64,000 nucleotides of DNA from Malonomonas sp036526255 (lineage in GTDB: Bacteria > Desulfobacterota > Desulfuromonadia > Desulfuromonadales > Geopsychrobacteraceae), in contig DATCYW010000100.1 in NCBI GenBank assembly GCA_036526255.1, positions 49,493 through 113,492 of the forward strand, written 5' to 3'. Position 1 is the stretch's first letter; each line of letters opens with the position of its first letter. Positions 49,989 through 59,084 of this stretch are shown piece by piece. The translations under genes were made by a program, and so were the position numbers. The notes below the pieces were generated by a model, which made no database searches, was not told the origin of the DNA, and saw only the letters and a program-made list of their open reading frames with translations.

Positions 49989-50816
49989 ATGGCAATCATT
50001 ACCATTTCCCGCGAAATGGGCAGCGGCGGCATCCCAATAGTCCATCAAGCTGCTGAAGAGCTCGGCTACACGCTGATCAACGGCGACACCATCAAGGACC
50101 TGGCGGCCGACTATAATTTGACTGCTGAAGCGTTGCAACAGATCGATGAAAAACCACCGGCCTTTGTCGAGCAGCTCGATCGACAGATCGAACTGAACAT
50201 GAGCCGCATCCAGCTGATTATCCTTGAACAGGCGCTTAAAGGTGATGTTGTCATCTACGGCCGCGGTGGACAGGACCTGCTCCCCGGCGTGAACAATGTC
50301 TTTCGAGTGCGGGTCATTGCGCCCTTTGAAGAGCGCGTTGAACGTTGGGCTGAACGCGAGTGGATCGACCCCGACCTGGCGCGATCACTGGTGCGAAAAA
50401 GCGATCAGCAGCGCGCTGGCTTTATCAAATACTACTTTGACCGCGACTGGGCCAACCCAATCGACTATGACCTGCTGATCAACACCTCGCGCCTTTCGCA
50501 TGAGACGGCGGTCAAGATGATTGTCGACGGCGTCAAGGATCGCAATCTGGTGGAAAAGAAAAGCACCGCCAAAGAAAAGCTTAAAGATCTGATTATCCAG
50601 AAAAAAATTCAGATCGTCCGACTGGCAGATGAGCGCATTGAGGACATCTGGTTCAACATCGACGTCAAAGACAGGGTCGTCACCCTTTCGGGGCATGTCT
50701 ACAGCAACAGTGAGCGCGAAGCGGCTATTGACGACGCCAAACAGGTCAGTGGGGTGATGGATGTGATCGACAATCTGAAAATCGTCGGTTACCGGAACGA
50801 CCCGCAGGACATGTAA
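49989..50816 (+). CDS. Cytidylate-kinase-like protein fused to a BON domain
   Basis: In the 275-residue protein, residues 1 to about 195 match the cytidylate-kinase-like family: I-T-I-S-R-E-M-G-S-G-G, a variant P-loop, then V-I-Y-G-R-G-G-Q-D and V-R-V-I-A-P. Residues about 205-270 form a BON domain (I-D-V-K-D-R-V-V-T-L-S-G-H-V, V-M-D-V-I-D-N-L). The P-loop lacks the usual Gly-Lys-Ser/Thr (G-S-G-G-I-P is seen), so phosphate transfer is doubtful. BON domains bind lipids or membranes and are mostly periplasmic, but no signal peptide is present. GGAGAG precedes the ATG. Confidence 0.8.
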   Translation: MAIITISREMGSGGIPIVHQAAEELGYTLINGDTIKDLAADYNLTAEALQQIDEKPPAFVEQLDRQIELNMSRIQLIILEQALKGDVVIYGRGGQDLLPGVNNVFRVRVIAPFEERVERWAEREWIDPDLARSLVRKSDQQRAGFIKYYFDRDWANPIDYDLLINTSRLSHETAVKMIVDGVKDRNLVEKKSTAKEKLKDLIIQKKIQIVRLADERIEDIWFNIDVKDRVVTLSGHVYSNSEREAAIDDAKQVSGVMDVIDNLKIVGYRNDPQDM

Positions 50817-50842
50817 CGCAACGGAACATGCTCGACACACAG

Positions 50843-50864
50843 ACGCCGGCTCTGCCGGCGTTTT
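50843..50864 (+). terminator. Intrinsic terminator after the kinase-BON gene
   Basis: An 8-bp stem (50843-50850 with 50854-50861) with loop TCT is followed by TTTTGTT. It separates this gene from yebC. Confidence 0.75.
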
Positions 50865-50903
50865 GTTATGGAACGACAAAAAAATACCAGGAGAAAAAGA
50901 GTC

Positions 50904-51650
50904 ATGGCAGGACATAGTAAATGGGCCAACATCAAGCACCGCAAGGGCGCTCAGGACGCCAAACGCGGAAAAATCTTCACCAAGCTGATTAAAGAGATCA
51001 CCGTTGCTGCCAGAATCGGCGGCGGAGATTTCGAGACCAATGCCCGTCTGCGCTTGGCCGTCGACAAGGCCAAGCAGGGGAACATGCCCAAGGACAACAT
51101 CGAACGGGCGATCAAAAAAGGCACCGGCGATCTGGACGGCGTGACGTACGAAGAAGGAATCTTCGAGGGTTACGGCCCGGGCGGTGTTGCGGTGATTGTC
51201 GAGTTTCTCACCGACAATCGCACCCGTACCGTCGCCGACGTCCGCCACGCCTTCAATAAGTACGGCGGCAGTCTCGGCGTCAGCGGCTCGGTTGCCTTCA
51301 TGTTCGACCGCAAGGGGCAGATCATCTTCGGCGAAGACGCTGAATTCGAAACCATCTTTGAGGCGGCGCTTGAAGTCGGCGCGGAAGACGTCAAAGAAGA
51401 GGATGGCGTTATCGAAGTCATAACCGATCCCAGCGATTTTGAAGCCGTTAAAAACGCTCTCGCAGAGCAGGGACTCAACGTACAATCGGCCGAGGTGACC
51501 ATGATTCCGCAGAACATGAATCCGGTCGAAGGCAAGCAAGCCGAATCGCTGATGAAGATGATTGATGTTCTGGAGGACAATGATGATGTTCAGAACGTCT
51601 ACTCTAACTTCGACATCTCCGATGAAGAGATGGAAAGGATTATGGGGTAA
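50904..51650 (+). CDS. yebC: YebC/PmpR-family protein
   Basis: The 248-residue protein has the invariant start M-A-G-H-S-K-W-A-N-I-K-H-R-K and all three YebC domains. Members were described as DNA-binding transcription regulators, and more recently as factors that relieve ribosome stalling at proline stretches; both remain possible. It precedes the ruvC-ruvA-ruvB genes, the classic order in proteobacteria. AGGAG lies 10 bases before the ATG at 50904. A gap of 66 bases separates it from ruvC. Confidence 0.97.
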   Translation: MAGHSKWANIKHRKGAQDAKRGKIFTKLIKEITVAARIGGGDFETNARLRLAVDKAKQGNMPKDNIERAIKKGTGDLDGVTYEEGIFEGYGPGGVAVIVEFLTDNRTRTVADVRHAFNKYGGSLGVSGSVAFMFDRKGQIIFGEDAEFETIFEAALEVGAEDVKEEDGVIEVITDPSDFEAVKNALAEQGLNVQSAEVTMIPQNMNPVEGKQAESLMKMIDVLEDNDDVQNVYSNFDISDEEMERIMG

Positions 51651-51716
51651 ACGGCGGTTCGGGGCAGCAACTCTGACAGAGCTGACTTTCAACCTCGAAT
51701 ACCACACCTTTATATT

Positions 51717-52220
51717 ATGCGCATCCTCGGCATCGACCCCGGCAGCAAAGCGACCGGTTACGGTTTTATCGAACAACAGGGCAACCGGTTGATCCATCTG
51801 GATAACGGCGCAATTTTTACCCGCAGCCAGGACCCGCTGGCGTTGCGGCTGCAGATCATCTACCGCGAACTGACCCGGCTGATTGAGCATTACCGACCGG
51901 ATGCGGTCGCGGTCGAACAAGTGTTCATGGCCAAGAACCCGGCCTCGGCACTGAAGCTGGGGCATGCCCGCGGCGTGGCCCTGCTGGCCGGAATCAATGC
52001 CGAACTAGCGGTCGCTGAGTATTCGGCGCTGCAGGTTAAAAGCGCCGTCGTCGGGTACGGCCGGGCAGGAAAAAATCAGGTTCAGCAGATGACCCGCACC
52101 CTGCTGAACCTGCCGGAAATAGCCCAGGAAGATGCCGCCGACGCCTTGGCGGTGGCTATCTGCCACGCCCACAGTCACCACCTCAATAACCATCTTGCGG
52201 CAAAGCTCGGCACCCGCTGA
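51717..52220 (+). CDS. ruvC: Holliday junction resolvase RuvC
   Basis: The 167-residue RNase H-fold endonuclease has the acidic quartet visible as Asp7 (G-I-D-P-G), Glu67 (A-V-E-Q-V-F), Asp139 and Asp142 (E-D-A-A-D-A). It cuts Holliday junctions symmetrically in complex with RuvAB. Its length is standard. ruvA follows after 29 bases and both should be co-transcribed. Confidence 0.98.
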   Translation: MRILGIDPGSKATGYGFIEQQGNRLIHLDNGAIFTRSQDPLALRLQIIYRELTRLIEHYRPDAVAVEQVFMAKNPASALKLGHARGVALLAGINAELAVAEYSALQVKSAVVGYGRAGKNQVQQMTRTLLNLPEIAQEDAADALAVAICHAHSHHLNNHLAAKLGTR

Positions 52221-52249
52221 CGCCGAGCCAGAAACCGTTGTGGTAAACC

Positions 52250-52849
52250 ATGATCGCTCTTCTCACCGGCCAACTGGCCCAACGCAGTCCGGAACAGATT
52301 ATCATCGATGTCGCCGGAGTCGGTTATCGCCTGCAGGTGCCGCTTTCGACCTATTACGCTCTGCCGGAAACCGGCCAGGTACAGCTGCGGGTACACACCC
52401 ATGTCAAAGAAGACGCCATCCAGCTGTACGGATTTCTCACCGAAGCGGAAAAATCACTGTTCGCCCTGCTGATTTCGGTATCCGGAGTCGGTCCCAAGCT
52501 GGCGATCACCATCCTCTCGCATATCCCGGCCGCCGAACTGGCGTTGGCGCTCAGCCAGGGGGATGTCCCGCGCCTGACGGCGATCCCCGGCATCGGCAAA
52601 AAAAGCGCTGAACGCCTGGTACTTGAGCTGCAGGACAAGGCCACTAAATTCGCCATGCCCGGAATCGCTGCCAACAGTGCCGCGCAGAAGCCAACGGCCG
52701 GCAGTCATCATCAGGATGCATTGTCAGCGCTGGTCAATCTCGGCTATAAAGAGACTTTGGCGCGCAGCACTTTGAAAAGCCTGCAGACGGCGCCGGACGC
52801 TCCACTTGAAGAGGTTCTTAAAGCCGCGCTGAAAATCCTGGTGAAGTAA
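52250..52849 (+). CDS. ruvA: Holliday junction branch-migration protein RuvA
   Basis: The 199-residue protein has an N-terminal OB fold (M-I-A-L-L-T-G-Q-L), the central helix-hairpin-helix pair (V-S-G-V-G-P-K-L-A and I-P-G-I-G-K-K-S-A-E-R-L), an acidic pin region, and the C-terminal RuvB-binding three-helix domain (L-V-N-L-G-Y-K). It binds the four-way junction as a tetramer and loads RuvB. The gap to ruvB is 12 bases. Confidence 0.98.
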   Translation: MIALLTGQLAQRSPEQIIIDVAGVGYRLQVPLSTYYALPETGQVQLRVHTHVKEDAIQLYGFLTEAEKSLFALLISVSGVGPKLAITILSHIPAAELALALSQGDVPRLTAIPGIGKKSAERLVLELQDKATKFAMPGIAANSAAQKPTAGSHHQDALSALVNLGYKETLARSTLKSLQTAPDAPLEEVLKAALKILVK

Positions 52850-52861
52850 ACGGAGTTATTG

Positions 52862-53884
52862 ATGAGCGAACGCCTGATTGCCGGCGACGGCCTGCCCGAA
52901 GAGGAACATTTCGAAGCAGGTCTGCGGCCGCGCACCCTGCAGGAATACGTCGGCCAGAGCAAGGCCAAGCAGAACCTGCAGGTCTTTATCGATGCCGCGC
53001 GCAACCGTCAGGAGGCGCTCGACCACGTGCTGTTTTTCGGCCCTCCGGGGCTGGGGAAAACCACCCTCTCCAATATCATCGCACAGGAGATGGGGGTCAA
53101 CATCAAGAGCACCTCCGGCCCGGTCATAGAAAAAGCCGGCGATCTGGCCGCGGTCCTGACCAATCTTGAAGAGGGGGATGTGCTCTTTATCGACGAGATC
53201 CATCGCCTCTCGCCGGTCGTCGAAGAGATCCTCTACCCGGCGATGGAAGATTACCAGCTCGACATCATGATCGGCCAGGGGCCATCGGCGCGCAGCATCA
53301 AGCTGGATATCCCCCGTTTCACTCTGGTCGGCGCCACCACCCGCGCCGGACTGCTCTCTTCGCCGCTGCGCGACCGCTTCGGCGTCATCAGCCGCCTGGA
53401 GTTCTATTCCAACGCCGAGCTGACCACCATCGTCAAGCGCAGCGCCGGAATTCTCGGCATCCGTATCGATCCCGAAGGTGCCGCCGAAATCGCCCGCCGC
53501 AGCCGTGGCACCCCGCGGATCGTCAACCGTCTGCTGCGCCGGGTGCGCGATTTTGCCGAAGTCGAAGGGGATGGCGTCATCACCAAACAGTTGGCCGACA
53601 GCTCGCTGAAACGGCTTGAAGTCGATAATCAGGGTTTGGATTTCATGGATAGACTGCTGCTGCTGTCGATTATCGACAAGTTCGGCGGCGGACCGGTCGG
53701 GCTGGACACTCTGGCGGCGGCGATCGGCGAAGAGCGAGACACCATCGAAGACGTCATCGAACCCTACCTGATTCAACAGGGCTTTCTGAACCGCACACCA
53801 CGCGGACGAGTAGCCACCGAGACCTGCTACCGTCATTTCCAGCGCACCCCTGCGAACACCGGCAACGGAACTCTTTTCGGGTGA
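52862..53884 (+). CDS. ruvB: Holliday junction helicase RuvB
   Basis: The 340-residue AAA+ motor has L-R-P-x-T-L-Q-E-Y-V-G-Q, Walker A G-P-P-G-L-G-K-T near 60, Walker B F-I-D-E-I-H, and a winged-helix end (R-T-P-R-G-R-V-A-T). It drives branch migration. The ATG at 52862 follows GGAG by 7 bases. Its stop overlaps the start of the next, unknown gene as GTGA, which is not part of the usual ruv operon. Confidence 0.98.
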   Translation: MSERLIAGDGLPEEEHFEAGLRPRTLQEYVGQSKAKQNLQVFIDAARNRQEALDHVLFFGPPGLGKTTLSNIIAQEMGVNIKSTSGPVIEKAGDLAAVLTNLEEGDVLFIDEIHRLSPVVEEILYPAMEDYQLDIMIGQGPSARSIKLDIPRFTLVGATTRAGLLSSPLRDRFGVISRLEFYSNAELTTIVKRSAGILGIRIDPEGAAEIARRSRGTPRIVNRLLRRVRDFAEVEGDGVITKQLADSSLKRLEVDNQGLDFMDRLLLLSIIDKFGGGPVGLDTLAAAIGEERDTIEDVIEPYLIQQGFLNRTPRGRVATETCYRHFQRTPANTGNGTLFG

Positions 53885-56214
53885 GCATGGCAAAGATGAC
53901 GAATCACCCGGACCTGCAGCAGTTCGCCCGACAACTGGCGCTCTGGACCGAACTGGTTATCGAGAACGGCCGTACGCCGTTTCGGCGCGTCGACCTGTAT
54001 CCGCAGGTCCAGACCGAACAAGGGGTGTTACGCCCGCCGCTTATTTTCTGGATCAACCGGCAGAGCATGATGGCCGGCGGCATCCTGCTGCTTCCGGAAC
54101 GCGATCTTTCCGCCGAGCTAGAACGGGGTCGCTGCTGCGCCGAAGCGCTGGGACTGCGTAACTTTGTCACCTGGGAGACCGATCGGGTCAGAATCTGGCA
54201 GCTCGATGGTGCTGAGATCAAGCAACACCAGGACCTCCACTTCAAGGACGTCGCAAATCCCGACAGCTTCCGCCATCTGCTCGAAGAGCTGCTTGAAGTG
54301 CTCAAACTGCTGGCGGTCATCGGCCTGATCCCACCCGGGCAGCTGTCGGCTCACTACCTGCACAACCTGTTTCAAACCGCCCTAGAACTGTCGCTTCCGC
54401 CGCTGCTGAACAGTTACCGCAGCCAGCGCGCTCAAGAGACTGAAGATGCGGGCGAGGATGCTGAACGTCAGGCGGTTGAAGCAAATCGGCAGCTGCTGCT
54501 GCAGCTGCTGGCGCTGCTCTGGTTTCAGCAGATGCCCAGCGCAATTCTGCCGGAAAAGCTGGCGCGGGCGATAGAACTCTCGCTGCCGCAACTGCCCGAA
54601 CCGTTACGACAGTCGCTCAGCTGGAAAATTTCTGCGGAACCAACGAGCATGCCGCACGAAACAACGGTCTGCTTTCATCATCTGCTGCTGCGGTTACGTC
54701 AACTCTCCTGGGATCAGCCGCAACAGCGGGCTCTGACCGCGCTTCAGCTACTTTTCGACAGCTGGTTTCCGCCGCAACCGCTGGAGAGTACTGCGCAGAA
54801 CTGTTTTTATCCGGCAGTTCCGCGACTCGCGCCAACAACCCGCAGCCTGTTATCCGACTCCCCTTCCCTGCTTGCGACAGTCGGATTGCTCGAGCAGCTT
54901 GAAAAACAGCCGCCCCGTCAACAGTACTTCGGTAATCTTTTGCAGTTCACTCCGGAAACCCTCCCCAAAGGGACGCTGCAGGCAACGCTGACCAACAGCC
55001 GGATTCCCGGACGCGCCGAGCAGCAACAGTATGCATCGCTGCTGCGCACCTCCTGGCCGAACCGCAGATTCAAGCTGGCAACAGCCACCCCACTCTGGCA
55101 GTGGGAAGCCCTTCACCTGCTCGGCCTGTACCGGATCGCTGAGCCCCTGGCCTTGACCCTGCCCGCCCAGGCGTTGTGCCTCGCCACTGATGAACCTTTC
55201 TGGCCATTGCTGCTCGAACACTATCAGCTCTGCTCTGTAGACAGCAGTAACGCCGCGCAACTCAAGCTGCAACTGGTTCGTGGCGCGACAAATGAGCAAC
55301 CTGTTCAGATCAATACCAGTGAAACCAACTATCAGCTCATCCCAGCGGATGAACTGCAGCTGCGCTGCAGCCAGCTGTTGCAGGCCCTGCAGCTGCCGGT
55401 CAGGCTCTATCATCTGTCAGCGGAGCAGCTTGTTTTTTGCGGAGAAGAACAGCTAACCAGCACAGCATTAAGGGGATTGAAACTTTACGCCGACAGTCTG
55501 CTCGGTCAACGCTTGTGGCAACTGCTGACGGCTGCTCCGCAACCTGCAACAGAAGAAGAACTCTTTACGCAGGCAAAAAGGATCGGCTGGCCTCACCCGG
55601 AAGCCAGAATCCTGGAAGAGCTATTCCGATCCAGCAGTTCGACAGAATTCACACCAGAACAGCTTGACGGCCTGCTTGCCGAGCTGCTGGGCTGCGCGGA
55701 CATTCTGCAGATTGAGCGCCAGGGGGGCACACTGAAAAAGCGCCCCCTTGTGGAGGAGAATCTCCCAGGCAAACTGCTCAGACAGCAGCTGATTGAACAG
55801 CTGCAGAATGAAGGGCTGCCGACCTTTCCGGAAAAATACCTCTATTTTCTCGATCAGCCGCAGATGGTAACGTATCGCTTTGCCCCGCCGCTGCAGATCC
55901 GCAATGAGCTGCTCGGCCAGTTTGAACTGGTCGATGTCGCCGGACAGATCATCCATAGCGATGGCGAAGAACTGGTCCGGGTGCTGCTGCTCTGTTCGCA
56001 GTTGGGGAAAAATCAGGTGGAACTGCCAAGCGACCGACAACAGTTGTGCTTGCTGCTCGACCAGTACTGCCAGGACCTTAGAGCCTTCCATCAGCACCTG
56101 AGTGAACTCTGTTTCCGGCGGGTCGAAAATGCCAAGGCCGCCCGCAAGCTGACAAAAAAAACCTGGTCCGAGCTGGCCCTGCCACCCCTGAAATGGCTGG
56201 AAGCCCAACCCTGA
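53881..56214 (+). CDS. Large protein of unknown function coupled to ruvB
   Basis: I do not recognise this 777-residue protein. It has no signal peptide or membrane segment and is rich in Leu and Gln. Residues about 1-110 look like a compact alpha/beta domain (F-R-R-V-D-L-Y-P, L-I-F-W-I-N-R-Q, G-G-I-L-L-L-P-E, then F-V-T-W-E-T-D-R-V-R-I-W-Q-L). That order vaguely recalls PD-(D/E)xK nuclease-like N-domains of restriction subunits, but no D-E-x-K set can be assigned. The middle and end are mainly helical. The GTG start at 53881 overlaps the ruvB stop; ATGs at 53887 and 53896 are alternatives. Coupling to ruvB suggests a DNA-related role, by context only. Confidence 0.75.
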   Translation: MSMAKMTNHPDLQQFARQLALWTELVIENGRTPFRRVDLYPQVQTEQGVLRPPLIFWINRQSMMAGGILLLPERDLSAELERGRCCAEALGLRNFVTWETDRVRIWQLDGAEIKQHQDLHFKDVANPDSFRHLLEELLEVLKLLAVIGLIPPGQLSAHYLHNLFQTALELSLPPLLNSYRSQRAQETEDAGEDAERQAVEANRQLLLQLLALLWFQQMPSAILPEKLARAIELSLPQLPEPLRQSLSWKISAEPTSMPHETTVCFHHLLLRLRQLSWDQPQQRALTALQLLFDSWFPPQPLESTAQNCFYPAVPRLAPTTRSLLSDSPSLLATVGLLEQLEKQPPRQQYFGNLLQFTPETLPKGTLQATLTNSRIPGRAEQQQYASLLRTSWPNRRFKLATATPLWQWEALHLLGLYRIAEPLALTLPAQALCLATDEPFWPLLLEHYQLCSVDSSNAAQLKLQLVRGATNEQPVQINTSETNYQLIPADELQLRCSQLLQALQLPVRLYHLSAEQLVFCGEEQLTSTALRGLKLYADSLLGQRLWQLLTAAPQPATEEELFTQAKRIGWPHPEARILEELFRSSSSTEFTPEQLDGLLAELLGCADILQIERQGGTLKKRPLVEENLPGKLLRQQLIEQLQNEGLPTFPEKYLYFLDQPQMVTYRFAPPLQIRNELLGQFELVDVAGQIIHSDGEELVRVLLLCSQLGKNQVELPSDRQQLCLLLDQYCQDLRAFHQHLSELCFRRVENAKAARKLTKKTWSELALPPLKWLEAQP

Positions 56215-56230
56215 CCCCAAGGAGCCTCAC

Positions 56231-56773
56231 ATGCGTATTCTTCTGCATATCTGCTGCGGCAACTGCGCCATCTACCCGGTGAAAATGCTACGCGCGCAGA
56301 ACCATAAAATTTCCGGCTACTTTTACAATCACAACATCCACCCGTATCAGGAGTTTTCCAGACGGCTGGAAACGACTCGTCAGTATGCAGCACAAACAGG
56401 GCTGGCGGTTGTTTATGATGAAGAGTACCGGCTCGAGGAGTATCTGGCAGCGGTTGCCCATGACCCGTCAAGTCGCTGTGAATACTGCTATCAGTCACGC
56501 TTGCAGGCAACCGCGCAGGAAGCGAAAAGGCTCGGTTTCGACGGTTTCACCACGACCCTGCTCTACTCCCGCTATCAGGATCATCAGGCGATTGTTGCTT
56601 ACGGTGAAAAACTGGCCGCGGAATCGGGGCTGAGTTTTCACTATGAAGATTATCGCGTCGGCTGGAACGAGGGAATCAAAGCCTCAAAAGAGCTGGGACT
56701 TTACCGACAACAGTATTGCGGTTGCATCTACTCGGAAAAAGAGCGCTACGCGCCACGTAAAAAAACCAGCTGA
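56231..56773 (+). CDS. queH: Epoxyqueuosine reductase QueH
   Basis: The 180-residue protein has the QueH/DUF208 signature: H-I-C-C-G-N-C at the start (Cys8, Cys9, Cys12), C-E-Y-C in the middle, and Q-Y-C-G-C-I-Y-S near the end. It performs the last step of queuosine synthesis in tRNA and replaces the cobalamin-dependent QueG. The Cys set binds an Fe-S cluster and a second iron. AAGGAG precedes the ATG at 56231. No other queuosine gene is in the window. Confidence 0.95.
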   Translation: MRILLHICCGNCAIYPVKMLRAQNHKISGYFYNHNIHPYQEFSRRLETTRQYAAQTGLAVVYDEEYRLEEYLAAVAHDPSSRCEYCYQSRLQATAQEAKRLGFDGFTTTLLYSRYQDHQAIVAYGEKLAAESGLSFHYEDYRVGWNEGIKASKELGLYRQQYCGCIYSEKERYAPRKKTS

Positions 56774-56881
56774 ACCCAATTACGCAGACAGAAGTCCCCT
56801 CACCACAATTGAAGCAGCAGCAGAAACTGTTATAATTTTTACAGCTTTTTACATTCTGCAGACTATTTAAGGGAGGCTGAG

Positions 56882-57187
56882 ATGCTGGAAATCGTGGAAA
56901 AAACCTTGTTGGCCGGAATTGGCGCTCTTTCTCTGACCCAGAAAAAAGCCGAGGAAGTGATCGAGGATCTGAAGAAGCGCCTGAACCTGACTGAAGAAGA
57001 GGGAAAAACGCTGTTGGACAAACTGCAGAATGCTGCAAAAGAAAACCAGCAGCGCCTTGAGACTCTCGCCTGCGAAGAGGTCAAAAAAGCCTGCGAGCGG
57101 GTCGGCGTTGTCACCGAAGAAGATTTCCAGAAACTACAGAAAAAAGTCGCGCAGCTCGAAAAACAGCTGAAGGCACTAGCAGACTAG
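56882..57187 (+). CDS. Phasin-like coiled-coil protein
   Basis: The 101-residue, all-helical protein has an amphipathic N-terminus (L-L-A-G-I-G-A-L-S-L-T-Q-K-K-A) and a C-terminal leucine heptad coiled coil (about 78-100), the pattern of PhaF/phasin-like proteins. Phasins coat polyhydroxyalkanoate granules. No PHA synthase is nearby, and the gene sits 18 bases before the UbiB-family kinase gene, so a partner role for that kinase is another option. GGGAGG precedes the ATG. Confidence 0.75.
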   Translation: MLEIVEKTLLAGIGALSLTQKKAEEVIEDLKKRLNLTEEEGKTLLDKLQNAAKENQQRLETLACEEVKKACERVGVVTEEDFQKLQKKVAQLEKQLKALAD

Positions 57188-57205
57188 ATCGGTAACGACA
57201 CCCAG

Positions 57206-58897
57206 ATGCTCCCTTTTAGCCGAATCAACCGCAACATCCGTTCGCTTAAAAGATACCGCCAGATCCTCGGGACTCTCATCCAGTACGGATTCGGCCATAT
57301 CATTGAGCAACTCAACATCGATTATTATCTCGAGTTGGGCAAGCGGATCGTCACCCTCGGAACGGCCTCCCGCGACCTGGAAAAACTCTCGCAGGCCGAA
57401 CGCTTGCGGCTGGTACTGGAGGAGCTTGGGCCGACCTTTATCAAACTGGGACAACTGCTTTCAACCCGTCCGGATATCGTACCTCCCGAGTATCTTCACG
57501 AACTGAAAAAGCTGCAGGATCGCGTTCCGCCTGTCGCGACCGACAAGATAAAAGCGCAGCTGCACAAAGAACTTGGCTATCCGGCAGAAGAGCTTTTCCT
57601 CGAATTCAACGAGGCCCCCCTGGCGGCCGCCAGCATTTCACAAGTGCATCGCGGCGTGTTGAAAAACGGCGAGCAGGTGGTCTTTAAAGTCCGCCGCCCG
57701 GAGATAGAAACGATCATCGAAACGGACATCGATATCCTCATGGGGCTGGCCTATCTGATCGAGAAGCATCTCCCCGGCGGCGATATGTACGACCCGATCG
57801 GACTGGTTAAAGAGTTCCGGCGCACCATCAACCGCGAACTTGATTTTGCCCGCGAAGCGCGAACAATCGACCGCTTCGCCAACAATTTTTCCGAGGACCC
57901 GACGGTGCGCATTCCCAAGGTTTATTGGGAGCATACCGGCCGTTCGGTGCTGACCATGGAGTACCTGTCCGGAATCAAAATCTCGCAGTTCGATGAGCTT
58001 GAAAAGGCTGGCTATAATCTAAAGCAGCTCGCGAAAATCGGCGCGGACAGTTTTCTTCGCCAGGTCTTCGAATACGGCCTGTTCCATGCGGATCCGCATC
58101 CGGGCAACATCTACGTCCTGCCGGACAGTGTCATCTGCATGTTTGACTTCGGTATGGTCGGCCGGCTGGATGACGATCTTAAACAACAGCTGACCGAGCT
58201 GCTGCTGTCGGTCTTCAACCGCGATGTCAATCACATCATTTCGCAACTGCTCTATTCTGGAGACCTGCACGATGAAGCAAACCTGGCCAGCCTGAAACGG
58301 GATCTGTCAGAGTTTATCGATGATTACTACGAGCTGCTGCTGCAGGATCTGAGAGTCGGGAAACTGCTGTTTGATTTCGTTGAAATCCTCACAGAATATC
58401 GCATCAAATTCCCTTCGAACCTGATGCTGCTGTCCCGTGCCCTGATCGCCATGGAAGGGCTCGGCCGTCAGCTTGACCCTGAATTCAACATGATCGCCCA
58501 GATTAAGCCCTTTGCCGAAAAAATCGTCAAGGACCGCTATTCACCGACAAATCTATCAAAAGAACTGACCCGAGCCCTGCAATCGTACCACGCGCTCGGC
58601 AGAAGCCTGCCGAAAGACATCAAAGAGTTCATCAACCGGGTCAACCGCAACAAGTTCAAAATTGACCTGGAACATCGCGGCTTTGAACGCTTAATTACCG
58701 ATCTGGACAAGTCGACCAACCGCATCTCTTTCAGCTTGGTTATCGCCGCCCTGATTATCGGATCATCCATCATCATGCAGACCGATAAAGGGCCGATGCT
58801 GTTCGATTTTCCAATTCTGGGTCTCTTCGGCTTCACTGTGGCAGGCTTTCTCGGCTTCGGACTGGCGATTGCCATTCTACGTTCCGGCCGCATGTAA
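57206..58897 (+). CDS. UbiB/ABC1/AarF-family atypical kinase
   Basis: The 563-residue protein carries the UbiB family marks: F-I-K-L-G-Q (KxGQ), the Ala-rich loop A-A-A-S-I-S-Q-V-H, F-H-A-D-P-H-P-G-N and F-D-F-G-M-V-G-R. Two C-terminal TMs are at about 508-530 and 535-557. Family members are membrane ATPases needed for ubiquinone or isoprenoid-quinone synthesis. In this kind of anaerobe the quinone is probably menaquinone, so the precise role is open. The ribosome site is weak; coupling with the phasin-like gene is likely. Confidence 0.93.
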   Translation: MLPFSRINRNIRSLKRYRQILGTLIQYGFGHIIEQLNIDYYLELGKRIVTLGTASRDLEKLSQAERLRLVLEELGPTFIKLGQLLSTRPDIVPPEYLHELKKLQDRVPPVATDKIKAQLHKELGYPAEELFLEFNEAPLAAASISQVHRGVLKNGEQVVFKVRRPEIETIIETDIDILMGLAYLIEKHLPGGDMYDPIGLVKEFRRTINRELDFAREARTIDRFANNFSEDPTVRIPKVYWEHTGRSVLTMEYLSGIKISQFDELEKAGYNLKQLAKIGADSFLRQVFEYGLFHADPHPGNIYVLPDSVICMFDFGMVGRLDDDLKQQLTELLLSVFNRDVNHIISQLLYSGDLHDEANLASLKRDLSEFIDDYYELLLQDLRVGKLLFDFVEILTEYRIKFPSNLMLLSRALIAMEGLGRQLDPEFNMIAQIKPFAEKIVKDRYSPTNLSKELTRALQSYHALGRSLPKDIKEFINRVNRNKFKIDLEHRGFERLITDLDKSTNRISFSLVIAALIIGSSIIMQTDKGPMLFDFPILGLFGFTVAGFLGFGLAIAILRSGRM

Positions 58898-59084
58898 TAG
58901 CCACTGTGTTTTAATCGTCACAGCTCAGCAACCTGCTTTTGCAAGGATGCAACAACCTTTCCTCGATGGCTCGTCTCGAACAATACACAGTCTCGATATT
59001 TCAGCAACTTAAGAAAACATACAGACTGGCCAAGTAATTGCATAAAAGTGTAATCTGTTGCGTAAAACAGATTGGATTCTAAAA

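Noticed and set aside
50385..51965. A 526-codon open frame on the minus strand across yebC and neighbouring genes
   Set aside because: It runs antisense over three certain genes (kinase-BON, yebC, ruvC) and shows no domain or start signal.
52856..53893. A 345-codon open frame antisense to ruvB
   Set aside because: RuvB is certain on the plus strand; the antisense frame is a side effect of codon bias.
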